Part shown: positions 38,951-48,874 of the stretch, piece after piece
How positions within the stretch are numbered: the first letter of the stretch is position 1
How the letters are laid out: each line of letters starts with the position of its first letter
Source of the DNA: Metallosphaera tengchongensis
Lineage (GTDB): Archaea; Thermoproteota; Thermoprotei_A; Sulfolobales; Sulfolobaceae
Assembly (NCBI RefSeq): GCF_013343295.1
Contig: NZ_CP049074.1
Span: 310,001-374,000, forward strand
Length of the DNA: 64,000 bases
Direction: 5' to 3'
The notes under the pieces: model-generated
The model's database searches: none
Told to the model about the DNA's origin: nothing
The model's input: only the letters and a program-made list of their open reading frames with translations
Translations under genes and position numbers: made by a program

Positions 38951-39592
38951 CTATATTAGTTTTTCATTTTTATTAGATAATTCTAGCATCTTAAAGACGT
39001 GGTTTCTAAGGCTTCTACTAGTTTTGAAGACCCCTCTTGTTGCCACAGAGAGTAATTTAGCTTCCCTATCCTTAACTCCCCTAACGTAGGAACACATGTG
39101 AATAGCTTCTCCTATTACCATAACTCCTTTTGGTTTAAGATCACTATTCATAAGGGCTTCAGAAATCTCATTAACCAGCCTCTCCTGGATCTGTGGTTTT
39201 GATGAATAGTAATTAACTAATCTTATAATCTTGCTGAAACCCGCTACTTTCTTCTCATCTCCAACTACGTAGGCTACATGGATCTTGCCCACAAAAGGCA
39301 AAAGATGGTGTTCGCACAAGGAGGAAAATTGAATGTCTGATGCCAATACTAACTGGTTATCTTCATAAGCTACTCCATCTTCCCCAAGACTAAACACCTT
39401 AATTTCAGGCTGACCTTCCCTTAGACTTGAAGTCATCTCCAGGAACGCTCTAGCTACCCTCTTGGGCGTCTCAATTAGTCCCTCTCTATCAGGGTTCTCA
39501 CCTATAAGTTCTAGAATTTCTTTAACTCTTTTGGCTATCTCTTCTTCTAGCTTTTCTTTGTTTAACGACGTTTCCATTTTACAACAAATCAA
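38951..39592 (-). CDS. folE: GTP cyclohydrolase I
   Basis: The enzyme converts GTP to dihydroneopterin triphosphate, the first step of pterin synthesis. The 213-aa protein matches the type IA family: [21 protein letters not shown] near 32, the zinc Cys-His in [21 protein letters not shown] near 92 and the third ligand in [14 protein letters not shown] near 165. Archaea often use other types (MptA), so a FolE here together with mptG nearby is informative about pterin metabolism. The ATG at residue 6 is an alternative start. Confidence 0.95.
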   Translation of the reverse strand: MICCKMETSLNKEKLEEEIAKRVKEILELIGENPDREGLIETPKRVARAFLEMTSSLREGQPEIKVFSLGEDGVAYEDNQLVLASDIQFSSLCEHHLLPFVGKIHVAYVVGDEKKVAGFSKIIRLVNYYSSKPQIQERLVNEISEALMNSDLKPKGVMVIGEAIHMCSYVRGVKDREAKLLSVATRGVFKTSRSLRNHVFKMLELSNKNEKLI

Positions 39593-39631
39593 ATAGAAAG
39601 GATCAACTAAATATCCTTATATTAAACAATC

Positions 39632-40705
39632 TTACATCGTTTTATAAGTGGTCTCTAGAACCTCCGCTTTACCTTTCCTCACAATAATTGTATCCTCTAT
39701 CCTTACCCCAAATTCACCGTCGAGGTAAATTCCTGGTTCCACAGTTATTACCATATTTTCTTTCAAGATATCGTCTGATTTCATAGAAATTGATGGAGAT
39801 TCATGAACCTCAATGCCTACACCGTGACCGGTAGAGTGTATGAAGAACTGTCCATATCCAGATCTCTCAATTCTTCTCCTAGCTACTTTATCAATTTCCG
39901 ATGCTACCACCCCATCGTTAATGGAATCTATAGCCTCCAGTTGGGCCTCTAAAACAATTTCGTAGACTGCTTTCATTTTCCCTGTGGTTGGTCCGAAGAG
40001 GAAAGTCCTGGTGCTATCAAAGGAGTAACCATCGAATTTTGCCCCTATGTCAATCACTACTTCGTCCCCTGGCCTCAGCCCTCTGTAACCTGGGACATGG
40101 TGAGGTTCTGACCCATTTTCACCAAACGCAACGATGGATGGAAATGCGTAATCTTCTGCACCCCCTTTCCTCATATTCATGTCGATAGTTCCTGCTAATT
40201 CAACCTCTGTCATGTTTTCCTTCAATTCATCCCTCACTTTTTCCATGGCTACCGCAGTGGCTCTTTGGGCTCTCTTGATAGCCTCGAGTTCTGAGCCCTC
40301 CTTTATTGACCTGACGTTTAGGATATGACGGGTGACATCTACAACATCAAACCTTGTCTTAAGTTGCAAGTACATATCCACGGGAATATATCCCACATCC
40401 ACAAGTAACTTCGAGTTGATGCCAGGTTGGCATAACTTCTCTATTGCTGTTACCATGTTCCCTTCTATCACATCGTCGGTTAGTTTAACGGGATAGTAGA
40501 CCTTCAGGTCAATTTCGCTGCTCTCTGCTTTTCTACCACGATATTTCTCTAACAACGGCACAAGTAAAGTCCTCCTTCCATCACAGTTGAGCAAACCACC
40601 AACTCCCCTGTAGCCCGAAAAGTAAAATAGATTGGGTTCACCCAGAATCAGAGCGTTTTTGACTCCAGCTTTCTCTACGATCTGATCTAGCTTATCTAGT
40701 CTCAC
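39632..40705 (-). CDS. pepQ: M24 family aminopeptidase (Xaa-Pro dipeptidase-like)
   Basis: This 357-aa metallopeptidase has a creatinase-type N-terminal domain (1-130) and the pita-bread catalytic domain. All five metal ligands are visible: two Asp in [20 protein letters not shown], His in [15 protein letters not shown], and Glu in ITVEPGIYL and VRIEDTIIV. It should cleave peptides with proline at the second position. It overlaps moaA by 14 bp, though no functional link is apparent. Confidence 0.92.
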   Translation of the reverse strand: MRLDKLDQIVEKAGVKNALILGEPNLFYFSGYRGVGGLLNCDGRRTLLVPLLEKYRGRKAESSEIDLKVYYPVKLTDDVIEGNMVTAIEKLCQPGINSKLLVDVGYIPVDMYLQLKTRFDVVDVTRHILNVRSIKEGSELEAIKRAQRATAVAMEKVRDELKENMTEVELAGTIDMNMRKGGAEDYAFPSIVAFGENGSEPHHVPGYRGLRPGDEVVIDIGAKFDGYSFDSTRTFLFGPTTGKMKAVYEIVLEAQLEAIDSINDGVVASEIDKVARRRIERSGYGQFFIHSTGHGVGIEVHESPSISMKSDDILKENMVITVEPGIYLDGEFGVRIEDTIIVRKGKAEVLETTYKTM

Positions 40706-41639
40706 GCCTCATCATGTACTTGAAGTTAGGCTCCCTAATAGATATTGCTACTTCAAAAGCGTGAGAAATCAAAGTCAGCCTATCTTCTTCACTCAATTTT
40801 TCGTTATTCAACGCATACATGATGTCAATCTCCTTGTCATCTCTATAAAGACAGGTCTTTAGCTTTCCATCGACTGTCAATCTTATCCTGTTACAACCAG
40901 CACAGAAGATTGGATTTGCATAAGGTTTCACCATCTCTACAATCAGACCTGAGGGAAGCACGTACCTAGGCCTGAAGTGCTTCTCCCTAATTTCCGACCT
41001 TATGGCCATCTTTGCTATTTCTGCCTCCAAGTTTTCAAGACTTTGATGGAAAGAGAAGGAAGTCTTACCTAAGCCTACAGGATGCATTTCAATTAAGTGT
41101 AGCTCATCTATACCGCTTTTCTCACTAAATTCTATGATCTTCTTTGCTTCCTCAACATTTCTCTTAGTCAATACATAGTTTATCTTGATGGGTCTGAATC
41201 CCTGATATCTAGCCTCGCGTATCCCCTCAATTACTCTGGAGAGCCCGTCAACACCTGTAACCTCTTTAAATTTTTCCTTAGATAGGGCGTGGAGGCTAAT
41301 ATTTATCCTAGTCAACCCCGCATCCTTCAGTTTACCGGCGATATTTTTCAAAAGAAAGGCATTAGTTGTCATAGACACGTCCCTAACTCCTGCCCGTCTA
41401 ATTGAGGATATAATCTCTGGTAGATCTCTTCTTAGTGTCGGTTCCCCTCCAGTGAGTTTTACTGATCTAACTCCAAACTTAGTGGCTACCTGCGTCACAA
41501 GCCCAATCTGATATGGACTCAAACCTTCCATAACATGGGTATCCTCCCCCTCCATGTGACAGAAAAAGCACTCGAAATTACAGGCATGAGTTAAAGTAAT
41601 TCTCAAATCTTCAAGAGGTCTTCCATATCTATCAATCAT
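40692..41639 (-). CDS. moaA: GTP 3',8-cyclase MoaA
   Basis: This radical-SAM enzyme makes the first intermediate of molybdenum/tungsten cofactor from GTP. The 315-aa protein has the N-terminal cluster motif [13 protein letters not shown] (C-x3-C-x2-C), [14 protein letters not shown] near 67, and the second cluster ligands in the C-terminal half, [19 protein letters not shown] near 247. The C-terminus lacks the usual GG ending, ending in RRETR, which is seen in archaeal forms. MoCo serves the many tungsten/molybdenum oxidoreductases of this lineage. Confidence 0.93.
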   Translation of the reverse strand: MIDRYGRPLEDLRITLTHACNFECFFCHMEGEDTHVMEGLSPYQIGLVTQVATKFGVRSVKLTGGEPTLRRDLPEIISSIRRAGVRDVSMTTNAFLLKNIAGKLKDAGLTRINISLHALSKEKFKEVTGVDGLSRVIEGIREARYQGFRPIKINYVLTKRNVEEAKKIIEFSEKSGIDELHLIEMHPVGLGKTSFSFHQSLENLEAEIAKMAIRSEIREKHFRPRYVLPSGLIVEMVKPYANPIFCAGCNRIRLTVDGKLKTCLYRDDKEIDIMYALNNEKLSEEDRLTLISHAFEVAISIREPNFKYMMRRETR

Positions 41640-41677
41640 TAAACTTTATACCCTATTCAGCCCTTATAAACTCGAAT

Positions 41678-41863
41678 ATGAAAGACGTAATGTGCCCTAG
41701 ATGCGGAGTTAGAATGGAATTCATATCGGAAGCTGAGGCTACTAACGAGAGGAAGACAATTAAATATTTCTATAAATGTCCAGCATGTGGAACTAAATTG
41801 GTAGATTCACAAATATCAATAATCCGAAATAACTCAGACACTATAATTAAAATTCAGATATAA
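41678..41863 (+). CDS. Small zinc-ribbon protein
   Basis: This 61-aa protein has two CxxC knuckles, MCPRCG at residues 5-9 and CPACG near 34, separated by a charged loop. It is a single zinc ribbon with no other domain. Function is unknown; such proteins often accompany RNA polymerase or DNA-binding complexes. It is divergent from moaA, and its 3' end overlaps the kinase-like gene on the other strand by 17 bp. Confidence 0.75.
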   Translation: MKDVMCPRCGVRMEFISEAEATNERKTIKYFYKCPACGTKLVDSQISIIRNNSDTIIKIQI

Positions 41864-42509
41864 TTTTTCTCATAATATTAAGATGAATTGGAGGAAATAG
41901 GGAGAGTAACTGAAAGTTTCTCACACTCATTATATTCAACGCGACCTCATGCGATGGGTTATAAAATCTTAAGAAATCTTGCATAGTTTTTTCAAATAGC
42001 TTTAGATCTTGTATATATTTATATGAAATAAAGAGGGCAAAAACAAGGATATCCCAAGCCTTGAGCGTTAAATCGTCGCTAACGATAGCCTCTTCCGCAT
42101 CAATAACGTATATATTATCAGCGACTAGAAAATTCTCCAGCTTAGTATCTCCTAACACGAAGCTGTTATCATGGATATACCTTATCACTTTACCCAGTGT
42201 AGAGATGCTTTCAGGAGACTCAGGTAAATTTCCTTCTATGTACTCCCTTACGATACATTTCTCCTCTAAATCAAAATCTATAAGCCTAGGCACCTTGATT
42301 TCAGTCCATGGATAAGTTAAAAATTCCAATTCTCTCCTCATTCTAGTTTCTGGGCTCGCAACGTATGGAAAAGTCCTAAAGGCTGAGGAAATGAAGTACC
42401 ACTTAAGACCTACGCTAGACCCGTAACACTTTACCACGTACCGCTGCCCTTCGTTCTTCATAACTCGACTTTGGCTATACAGTAACCTCAATACCTCATC
42501 CAGTTTCAT
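41847..42509 (-). CDS. Small atypical protein kinase-like protein (Bud32/RIO-related)
   Basis: The 220-aa protein has a compact kinase layout: candidate ATP lysine K27 (RYVVKCYG), helix-C Glu60 (MRRELEFLT), hinge REYIEGNLP near 88, catalytic loop LGDTKLENFL with D121 and N126, and metal-binding D137 in VIDAEEA. The usual glycine loop is not obvious and HGD/HRD is replaced by LGD. Substrate is unknown. Its ATG lies inside the end of a 54-aa frame, a translational-coupling arrangement. Confidence 0.75.
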   Translation of the reverse strand: MKLDEVLRLLYSQSRVMKNEGQRYVVKCYGSSVGLKWYFISSAFRTFPYVASPETRMRRELEFLTYPWTEIKVPRLIDFDLEEKCIVREYIEGNLPESPESISTLGKVIRYIHDNSFVLGDTKLENFLVADNIYVIDAEEAIVSDDLTLKAWDILVFALFISYKYIQDLKLFEKTMQDFLRFYNPSHEVALNIMSVRNFQLLSLFPPIHLNIMRKIISEF

Positions 42510-42660
42510 TAGGATTTAGATTTAACTTGATCCTTATTAATTCTCCATCGTCATAGATTTCCTTAAAATCGTTCTGACTAAATTTCCTCATTTTTATATT
42601 ACGAGGGGAAAAATCCAATAGTTCTCCATTCTTATTATAAATTAGAATTACTTCACTCAT
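42496..42660 (-). CDS. Small hypothetical protein (54 aa) coupled to the kinase-like gene
   Basis: Direct translation from the ATG at 42660 gives MSEVILIYNKNGELLDFSPR, then NIKMRKFSQN and DFKEIYDDGELIRIKLNLNP, ending NETG. The composition is that of a real small protein: balanced charge, regular strand-turn pattern, no odd codons. It ends 14 bp inside the kinase-like gene and starts 27 bp after the cysteine synthase stop. I do not know its function. A PH-like or beta-hairpin fold is possible. Confidence 0.55.
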   Translation of the reverse strand: MSEVILIYNKNGELLDFSPRNIKMRKFSQNDFKEIYDDGELIRIKLNLNPNETG

Positions 42661-42686
42661 GAAACATGAACATACTTACACACAAT

Positions 42687-43583
42687 TTAAGTTTTTCCTA
42701 TCATTGATTCGATCTCATCAAGATACTTAAAACCGTCATCTGGGAATATCAATATCGACGTCTTCTGATCAGATATCTTCTCATATGCTGCCACAGTAGC
42801 GCCGGAGCTTATTCCAATTAGGATCCCAGAAGATCTGGCTACACTTAAGACTCCAGAGACTGCCTCCTTCGAGGTTATATCCATGATCCTGTCTATCTTT
42901 GCACCTGATGAAAGAGTATCTCCGGTTTGCCTCTTAATTCCAGGTATCCTATCATTTTCAGCTGGCTGAACCCCGATTATCTCAACGGCGTCTCCATACT
43001 TCTCCTTAAAATACTTGGAAATTCCGGCGATATGTCCCCCTGTCCCCATGGTAGCAATAATCCTCTCTGGGGTTTTGCCCACAGAATTCAATTGCTCATC
43101 TATCTCTTTTGCGGTGGTCTCAAAGTGCGCCTTTACGTTGATTGGATTATTGAATTGATTTAAGTGATAGCTTCCAGAGGTCATCGAGAAACTCTTTACT
43201 AAGGGAATTAAATCATTAGTGGACTTGCCTGCCTCGATCACAGTCGTTCCTAATATTTTCATTGCAGATTTGAATGACTTGGGAGCAGAGGTTGGAATAA
43301 ATGCTACGAACTTTCTCTTATAGATAGCAGAAAGAGAAGATAGTGCTACTCCCACATTTCCGGAAGTGGCTTCAGTAATTTCTTTCGCCTCGGATTTCAG
43401 AGCCTCCCTAAATAGGAACCACGCAGTCCTGTCCTTTATGCTCCTGCTAAAAGGGTTGTAAAACTCCAGTTTTGCCCATACATCTTCTCCTATATCTAGC
43501 TTAAGAAGGGGAGTAGGCCAATTATCTTCTAGTAGCTGGATGGGGTTTTCATATACTTTATTATTTGTATACACAATACGCAT
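42687..43583 (-). CDS. Cysteine synthase (PLP-dependent)
   Basis: This fold-type II PLP enzyme of 298 aa has the lysine in [14 protein letters not shown] near 46, the phosphate loop [11 protein letters not shown] near 72, [16 protein letters not shown] near 178 and the C-terminal [17 protein letters not shown] near 258. It should form cysteine from O-acetylserine or O-phosphoserine and sulfide. It is shorter than bacterial CysK. TusA and DsrE-like genes lie just upstream, so the neighbourhood concerns sulfur assimilation. Confidence 0.9.
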   Translation of the reverse strand: MRIVYTNNKVYENPIQLLEDNWPTPLLKLDIGEDVWAKLEFYNPFSRSIKDRTAWFLFREALKSEAKEITEATSGNVGVALSSLSAIYKRKFVAFIPTSAPKSFKSAMKILGTTVIEAGKSTNDLIPLVKSFSMTSGSYHLNQFNNPINVKAHFETTAKEIDEQLNSVGKTPERIIATMGTGGHIAGISKYFKEKYGDAVEIIGVQPAENDRIPGIKRQTGDTLSSGAKIDRIMDITSKEAVSGVLSVARSSGILIGISSGATVAAYEKISDQKTSILIFPDDGFKYLDEIESMIGKT

Positions 43584-43620
43584 CTACCCGGTGAATAAGG
43601 TAGAAACGAGGTATAATAAT

Positions 43621-43839
43621 CTATCTTTTCAGTTTTAACTTGATGATAAATCTTCCTTTCTCTCTGGTGCACCCAAGATATTGATTACCGGTCTCATTGC
43701 ACCATTTTTCTAGCTCTTGTGCAGTAGCTTCCCATGGGGTTTTTATCAAAATCTCCTCTTCACCTTTCACAGTCCGCCATTCCCTCATAACCTTCAGAAT
43801 TACTACAGGGCAAACCTCATTAGTTTCTATTACCCTCAT
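43621..43839 (-). CDS. tusA: TusA-family sulfur carrier protein
   Basis: This 72-aa protein of the TusA/SirA fold carries the sulfur-binding cysteine in [15 protein letters not shown] (C-P-x motif, residue 10). Two more cysteines follow near 46 and 56 ([15 protein letters not shown]). It probably shuttles persulfide sulfur. It overlaps the DsrE-like gene by 4 bp (ATGA) and lies upstream of cysteine synthase on the same strand. Confidence 0.85.
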   Translation of the reverse strand: MRVIETNEVCPVVILKVMREWRTVKGEEEILIKTPWEATAQELEKWCNETGNQYLGCTREKGRFIIKLKLKR

Positions 43840-44237
43840 AGGGTTACCACCACATCCGAATCTTGTGCCTCCTTAAGGTAAGTTATCCCACCGGAGAGTT
43901 TTATGTTATCCATTAGATCTTCCTTTCCTAAATGGGCTATCTTAAGTCCTACCTCATCGATGTAAAATTCAACGCCCTCCTTGATAGCCTCCTGAATGAG
44001 GAGTTCGACATCAGGTAGCTTCATCCTTTTCATTTCCATTGATACAAATAATCTGGCGAAAAAGCCAAGCCTCAGTTTAGCTCTCCCTGAGAATTTTTTG
44101 GTGAAAATTGCCACAGCCTGAGAAGTTACAAAAAACTTCACAGTCCAATCTATGGATCTAGCGTCCAAAGCTAACACCAATCCATGATATAGTTTGTCCA
44201 TGCTATTGTCAGCCAAAAGTATCGTTAATTTACCCAT
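43836..44237 (-). CDS. DsrE-family protein without cysteine
   Basis: The 133-aa protein has a DsrE/DsrF-like alpha/beta fold ([56 protein letters not shown]). In known sulfur-transferring DsrE proteins a conserved Cys follows the third strand (EFYACxxS). Here that position reads FYIDEVGL, and the whole protein contains no cysteine. It may bind or scaffold rather than transfer sulfur. It is translationally coupled to tusA. Confidence 0.75.
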   Translation of the reverse strand: MGKLTILLADNSMDKLYHGLVLALDARSIDWTVKFFVTSQAVAIFTKKFSGRAKLRLGFFARLFVSMEMKRMKLPDVELLIQEAIKEGVEFYIDEVGLKIAHLGKEDLMDNIKLSGGITYLKEAQDSDVVVTL

Positions 44238-44610
44238 ATGCTATAAAGGTCAAACCTTTAATTAAAAAAATGTCGAAATGTTACTTAACAGAACAGCCCT
44301 AATATTTATCTTGTGAATTGAAATTGCCTGGAATCGATTAAGGTATAAGAATGTTTAACCTGAACGAATTTATTGCTAGATAATATCTTTGTTTTTGAAA
44401 TATTCATTTGCAGAAGATCTGACTAAAAGATAACAAAATTTAAATCAGTTTCTTTAAAAATCTAGATTGCTTTATACTCTAAGTAAGGATACAATGATTA
44501 GCATAAGTATCAAGCCCCGCTAGGTCAACTTAGCTAGTAAGGGGAACTACACTAGTTACATTTATTAATCGTAAATGTTCAATCATTGACGGAGGGTACA
44601 AGAACAGGAG
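44238..44610. other. 373-bp gene-free stretch upstream of the speD-family gene
   Basis: No coding frame is convincing. The last 100 bp contain an imperfect hairpin, GCCCC (44514-44518) with an inner CTAG/CTAG pair and GGGG (44541-44544), followed by atttattaa. A long leader is unusual in this genome, where many genes are leaderless. Confidence 0.4.
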
Positions 44611-44997
44611 ATGTCTAATCAGGCAATTTTCCAGTCCCCTGAAGATAGAATAATAGGAAAACACGTTTTTGGAAATCTTTATGATATAAACCCTGAAGAT
44701 ATTAATAACGAGCAGATGCTTAAGGAACTTGTCCTTCAAGCGGTAAAGATCGCGAATATGAATCTGGTGGAGGCAAAGTCCTGGAGCTTCGGAGGTAAGA
44801 AGGGCGGTGTGTCGGTTATAGCGCTCATAGAAGAGAGCCACATCGCTCTCCATACATGGAACGAATATAACTATGCCACACTAGATGTCTATACTTGCGG
44901 GGAGGACAGTGACCCACAAGCCGCCTTCAAGTTTATAGTGGAAGCACTGAAACCCAGAAGGTACCAGATATTCTTTGCGGACAGAAGCTCCAGTTAA
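44611..44997 (+). CDS. speD: S-adenosylmethionine decarboxylase family proenzyme (AdoMetDC or arginine decarboxylase)
   Basis: This pyruvoyl-dependent proenzyme of 128 aa self-cleaves before the Ser in [25 protein letters not shown] (Glu-Ser, near residue 71) to give alpha and beta chains. The C-terminus is DRSSS. It belongs to polyamine synthesis. Sulfolobales carry two close paralogues, one decarboxylating AdoMet and the other arginine (Giles and Graham, crenarchaeal arginine decarboxylase). I cannot tell by eye which one this is. It stands alone. Confidence 0.9.
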   Translation: MSNQAIFQSPEDRIIGKHVFGNLYDINPEDINNEQMLKELVLQAVKIANMNLVEAKSWSFGGKKGGVSVIALIEESHIALHTWNEYNYATLDVYTCGEDSDPQAAFKFIVEALKPRRYQIFFADRSSS

Positions 44998-45067
44998 ATT
45001 TGTTTTTTAGTTTTCTTAATAATTGTAAAGTCAACTGTCTATATGGGTATAGGCAATAACCGAAAAC

Positions 45068-45076
45068 CTTTATAAT
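45068..45076 (+). promoter_or_regulatory. TATA box of the HMG-CoA synthase operon
   Basis: The sequence ctttataat ends 21 bp before the ATG at 45098, the spacing expected of a leaderless transcript. There is no other strong A/T box in the gap. Confidence 0.6.
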
Positions 45077-45097
45077 CATGACAAAATACTACTTGGG

Positions 45098-46144
45098 ATG
45101 CAAGCTGGTATTGTTGGTTGGGGGTCTTACGTTCCGAAATATAGGATAAAAGTTAGTGAGATAGCGTCGGTCTGGGGAAAGGAGGAGAACGTCGTCAAGA
45201 CCTTGGGGCTAACAGAAAAGTCTGTGCCTGCTGCAGATGAGGATTCAACAACGATGGCAATAGAGGCAGGGAGAGAAGCCTTAAAGAGGGCAGCCGTTGA
45301 TCCCAAAGATGTAGAGATGGCTCTTTTCGGCTCAGAATCCAAGGTTTATGCAGTTAAGTCTACATCTGCCATACTGATTGACGCATTAGGACTTTCAAAG
45401 TATTCCTTGACAGCTGACTTAGAGTTTGCGTGCAGAGCCGCCTCAGCTGGGCTTAGGATGGCTTTTTCTATGGTTGAGAGTGGTAAAGTCAATTACTCTC
45501 TAGTTATTGGATCAGATACTGCCCAGTCTAACCCAGGAGACGTGCTGGAGCTGAGTTCGGCTGCTGCTGCTGTAGCTTTTTTGGTTGGTAGAAGTGACAT
45601 GGCTTCAGCTATAATAGAAGCAAGCACGTCCTATGTCACTGATACTCCTGATTTCTGGAGAAGGGATGGGATGCCTTATCCACTCCACGGGGAAGCCTTC
45701 ACTGGGGAACCAGCTTACTTTGCCCATATTACAGCGGCTGTGGAGAGACTGTTTCAAGATACTGGTTTGAAGATTTCCGATTTTGATTATTTTGTCTTCC
45801 ACCAACCCAACGGCAAGTTCCCATTTCAGATAGCTAAAAAACTGGGTATACCCTTGGAGAAAGTCAAACAAGGTATGGTTTCAACGTACATCGGTAACCC
45901 GTATAACGCATCTGCACTTCTGGGTTTCGCTAAAGTGTTAGACATAGCTAAACCTGGAGAGAGGATATTGGTGGCCCCCTTTGGAAGTGGGGCAGGGAGC
46001 GACGCTTATAGCTTTATTGTCAGCGACAAAATTCTAGAGAGACAGAAGCTAGGCCGTACTGTAGATTACTACATCCAGAGAAAGAAGATAGTTAGTTATG
46101 CGCAATATGCCAAGACAACCCATAAGTTCAAGATGTATGAGTAG
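45098..46144 (+). CDS. hmgS: Hydroxymethylglutaryl-CoA synthase
   Basis: The enzyme condenses acetyl-CoA with acetoacetyl-CoA to HMG-CoA. The 348-aa protein has the thiolase-like fold with the start [16 protein letters not shown], the nucleophilic Cys in [12 protein letters not shown] near 115, and histidine-containing [17 protein letters not shown] near 230. The last third has [21 protein letters not shown] and [13 protein letters not shown]. It heads the operon with thiolase, DUF35 and HMG-CoA reductase, the order known for archaea, where thiolase and HMGS channel acetoacetyl-CoA. Confidence 0.95.
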   Translation: MQAGIVGWGSYVPKYRIKVSEIASVWGKEENVVKTLGLTEKSVPAADEDSTTMAIEAGREALKRAAVDPKDVEMALFGSESKVYAVKSTSAILIDALGLSKYSLTADLEFACRAASAGLRMAFSMVESGKVNYSLVIGSDTAQSNPGDVLELSSAAAAVAFLVGRSDMASAIIEASTSYVTDTPDFWRRDGMPYPLHGEAFTGEPAYFAHITAAVERLFQDTGLKISDFDYFVFHQPNGKFPFQIAKKLGIPLEKVKQGMVSTYIGNPYNASALLGFAKVLDIAKPGERILVAPFGSGAGSDAYSFIVSDKILERQKLGRTVDYYIQRKKIVSYAQYAKTTHKFKMYE

Positions 46145-46153
46145 GTGGGCTGG

Positions 46154-47239
46154 ATGACAGACGCTTATGTCTCAGGAGCGTCCATGATAAAAGTGGATAA
46201 ATATTATGAGAGCAATGCCATAGACTTAGCTATAGCTGCCGTTTCTCAGCTAGAGGATCAGCTAACAACAAAAAAGCCTGATATGCTTTTCCTCGCAAAC
46301 GCTTATAGTGAGAGTACGGAAGAACAGGTTCTTTTGGCAAACAAATTGGCTAGAACTCTAGGATACGAGATACCGGCTTTTAGAGTTGAAAGCGGGGACT
46401 CCAGTGGAGGATCAGCAATATACTCTGCGTATCTTGCTGTTAAGTCAGGGATTGCTAAATCAGTTCTTGTGGTAGGGACAGAAAAGCTTTCGGACTTTCC
46501 TACTTCTCATCTTAACGATATTATTTCCCAGAACTTGGATGAGGAGTTCTCGTATAGATCTGGTGTAGTACCTCAAGCCTATGCAGCCATTCAAATGAAA
46601 ATGTACATGAAAGAATACGGAGTTCCCAGGGAGTATTTTGCTGAATGGCCTTATCACATGCATAAATATGCCTCTGAGAACCCCTTTGCCTACTTGAAGT
46701 TCCCGGTCGAGAAGGAAGCTATCCTTTCATCCCAAATAGTTTCTGAGCCCCTGAGACTCTTTGACACAGCTGCAAGATCTGATGGGGCATCGGCAGTCCT
46801 CATAACCAACCATGAGATTGGGAAGAAGATTTCGGAGACCCCTGTAAAGATCGAGGGAGTGGAAATGTTTACCTCTCACTTCGACTATAGGCAACTGAAA
46901 GCCGTACAGGGTGCCTTAAAACCATGGAGAGAATTTCGGCCAGACTTTTACGAGATTCATGACTCATATAGTGTGACAGCTGCCATGATATTGGAGGAGT
47001 TAGGATTAGAGAGAGGGAAGTCACTTTACATGCTAGATCAGATCCAAGTGAACTATTCCGGCGGTCTTAAAGCTAGAGGGTATCCTGGTGGTGCAACCGG
47101 AGTTTATCAAGTGGCCGAGGGATTTATGCAACTTGCAGGTATATTCAAGGGGAAGAGGGTCAGGGACGCTAACAGGGGCTTAGTAATCTCAGCAGACGAG
47201 CTCGGCTCAGTGGCTATCACAATAGGTTTATCTAGGTGA
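46154..47239 (+). CDS. Thiolase-family protein (acetyl-CoA acetyltransferase-like), altered nucleophile site
   Basis: This 361-aa protein of the archaeal thiolase family lies between HMGS and DUF35, matching the acetoacetyl-CoA thiolase/HMGS/DUF35 complex described in archaea. The N-terminal nucleophile region reads VESGDSSGGSAIYSAY, where family members have Cys in E-x-A-C-x-S-G-G; here Asp occupies that place. The C-terminal part has NYSGGLKARGYPGGATGVYQ. I chose the ATG at 46154 over the GTG at 46145. The direct overlap with the DUF35 gene (4 bp) supports a complex. Confidence 0.85.
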   Translation: MTDAYVSGASMIKVDKYYESNAIDLAIAAVSQLEDQLTTKKPDMLFLANAYSESTEEQVLLANKLARTLGYEIPAFRVESGDSSGGSAIYSAYLAVKSGIAKSVLVVGTEKLSDFPTSHLNDIISQNLDEEFSYRSGVVPQAYAAIQMKMYMKEYGVPREYFAEWPYHMHKYASENPFAYLKFPVEKEAILSSQIVSEPLRLFDTAARSDGASAVLITNHEIGKKISETPVKIEGVEMFTSHFDYRQLKAVQGALKPWREFRPDFYEIHDSYSVTAAMILEELGLERGKSLYMLDQIQVNYSGGLKARGYPGGATGVYQVAEGFMQLAGIFKGKRVRDANRGLVISADELGSVAITIGLSR

Positions 47240-47646
47240 AAGTTATGAGAATCCTTCCTCCTAAGATTTGGAGAAACAAAGATACTCACTACGCTCTCTC
47301 AGCTTCCGTGTGTGAGAAATGCGGGAATGTAATATTCCCTGCAAGGGCTTCATGTAATAAATGCGGTTCCTTCAAGGTTAAATTAGTGAAATTAAGTGGT
47401 AAAGGCACTCTTCTCTCATTCACCAAGTCTCACCAAATTAGAACAGGTTACGAGAAGGAATCCCCCGTTTACTTTGGACTAATAAGATTAGATGAAGGTA
47501 TAGAGATTCTAGCCCCCCTAGTTGACGTGGATGACGATCCTAAGGACGGGTCAAGGGTAGAGGCCACGATCAGAAGACTCAGGGTTGACTCTAGTAACGG
47601 GCTAATAGAGTATGGGACTAAGTTTAGGCTGATTGAAAATGAGTAA
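47236..47646 (+). CDS. DUF35 OB-fold/zinc-ribbon protein
   Basis: This 136-aa small subunit bridges thiolase and HMGS in archaeal mevalonate complexes. A rubredoxin-like zinc ribbon ([22 protein letters not shown], four Cys, residues 26-45) precedes an acyl-CoA-binding OB fold ([34 protein letters not shown]). It overlaps the thiolase gene by 4 bp and hmgA by 8 bp, giving a tight four-gene operon. Confidence 0.92.
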   Translation: MKVMRILPPKIWRNKDTHYALSASVCEKCGNVIFPARASCNKCGSFKVKLVKLSGKGTLLSFTKSHQIRTGYEKESPVYFGLIRLDEGIEILAPLVDVDDDPKDGSRVEATIRRLRVDSSNGLIEYGTKFRLIENE

Positions 47647-48874
47647 TCGAATAGAGGACGTTGTCGACAAGATAGTTAAGGGTGAAGTTGAACTTCACAA
47701 AATAGATGAAATTTTAGATGCTAACGCCGCTATGGTCGCAAGAAGACTAGCGATCGAAAGGCTTACTGGAAATGGGCTTCCAAGTATAGGATCTACAATT
47801 ATTGACTATTATGATATAAAAAATAAGAATGCAGAGAACGTGATAGGTGCAACTCAAATACCCCTAGGAGTAGCAGGACCCATTCTAATTGACGGGGATT
47901 ACGCTAAGGGTAACTTTTTCGTACCTCTTGCTACTACCGAGGGAGCGCTCATAGCCAGCGTTAATAGGGGTATGAAAGTTTTACGAAAAGCAGGTCCTGT
48001 GAGAACCAAGATAGTAAGAGATGGTATGACTAGGGCCCCAGTATTCGTGTTAGATAGTGTAGTGGGCGCAATGAAGTTCATAGAATGGGTTAATCAGAAC
48101 TTTGAGGCAATACGTAATGTTACAGAATCTACCTCGAAGCATGGGAAGCTAAAGAAAATAGAGCCTCTTCTCTTAGGCAATAACGTTTGGCTTAGGTTTG
48201 AATTTGAAACAGGAGATGCCATGGGAATGAATATGGTTACTATAGCTACGGAAGCCGCTTGCTCCTATATCGAACAAAATTTTGAGGGTGCTAGATGCGT
48301 TGCCGTCAGCGGAAATGCTTGTAGTGATAAAAAGCAATCTATGGTAAACGAGTTGTGGGGTAGGGGAAAAACCGTAGTAGCTGAAACAATAATATCATCA
48401 GAAATATTAAAAAAAGAACTGAGGACGACTGCGGAGAAAATACTGGATGTTAACTTAAGAAAAAACTGGTTAGGCGGAGCCAGAGCAGGGACTATTTTCC
48501 AATACAACGCTCACTTTGCCAACATTATAGCGGCTATATTTATCGCCACTGGACAAGACGTGGCCCAAGTTGTGGAGAGTAGTACAGGGTTCACGTGGGT
48601 TGAAAACAGAGGAGATAATTTATACATCTCCGTCACGTTACCCTCGCTTGAAGTGGGGACTGTAGGTGGGGGGACTAGACTACCAACTCAAAGGGAAGCT
48701 CTATCAATAATGGGAGTACAGGGAAGTGGAAATCCTCCAGGAAGCAACGCGAAAAAGTTTGCCGAAATAATTGCCGCCGCGGTGTTAGCTGGAGAACTCA
48801 ACTTACTATCTGCCCTTTCCACGAGAGAGTTGGGAAAAGCACATAAGATGCTAGGAAGAGGAATTAAAACTTAA
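47639..48874 (+). CDS. hmgA: Hydroxymethylglutaryl-CoA reductase
   Basis: The enzyme reduces HMG-CoA to mevalonate with NADPH. The 411-aa class I protein shows VAGPILIDG near 80, [16 protein letters not shown] with the catalytic Glu near 100, the [14 protein letters not shown] dinucleotide motif near 195, the catalytic Lys in [24 protein letters not shown] near 225, [13 protein letters not shown] with the catalytic Asp near 303, and the His in [10 protein letters not shown] near the C-terminus. I chose the ATG at 47639 over TTG 47633. It is the last gene of the block. Confidence 0.96.
   Translation: MSNRIEDVVDKIVKGEVELHKIDEILDANAAMVARRLAIERLTGNGLPSIGSTIIDYYDIKNKNAENVIGATQIPLGVAGPILIDGDYAKGNFFVPLATTEGALIASVNRGMKVLRKAGPVRTKIVRDGMTRAPVFVLDSVVGAMKFIEWVNQNFEAIRNVTESTSKHGKLKKIEPLLLGNNVWLRFEFETGDAMGMNMVTIATEAACSYIEQNFEGARCVAVSGNACSDKKQSMVNELWGRGKTVVAETIISSEILKKELRTTAEKILDVNLRKNWLGGARAGTIFQYNAHFANIIAAIFIATGQDVAQVVESSTGFTWVENRGDNLYISVTLPSLEVGTVGGGTRLPTQREALSIMGVQGSGNPPGSNAKKFAEIIAAAVLAGELNLLSALSTRELGKAHKMLGRGIKT

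Noticed and set aside
44530-44853. Minus-strand frame over the speD-family gene start
   Set aside because: The plus strand encodes a clear SpeD-family protein with the Glu-Ser cleavage site.
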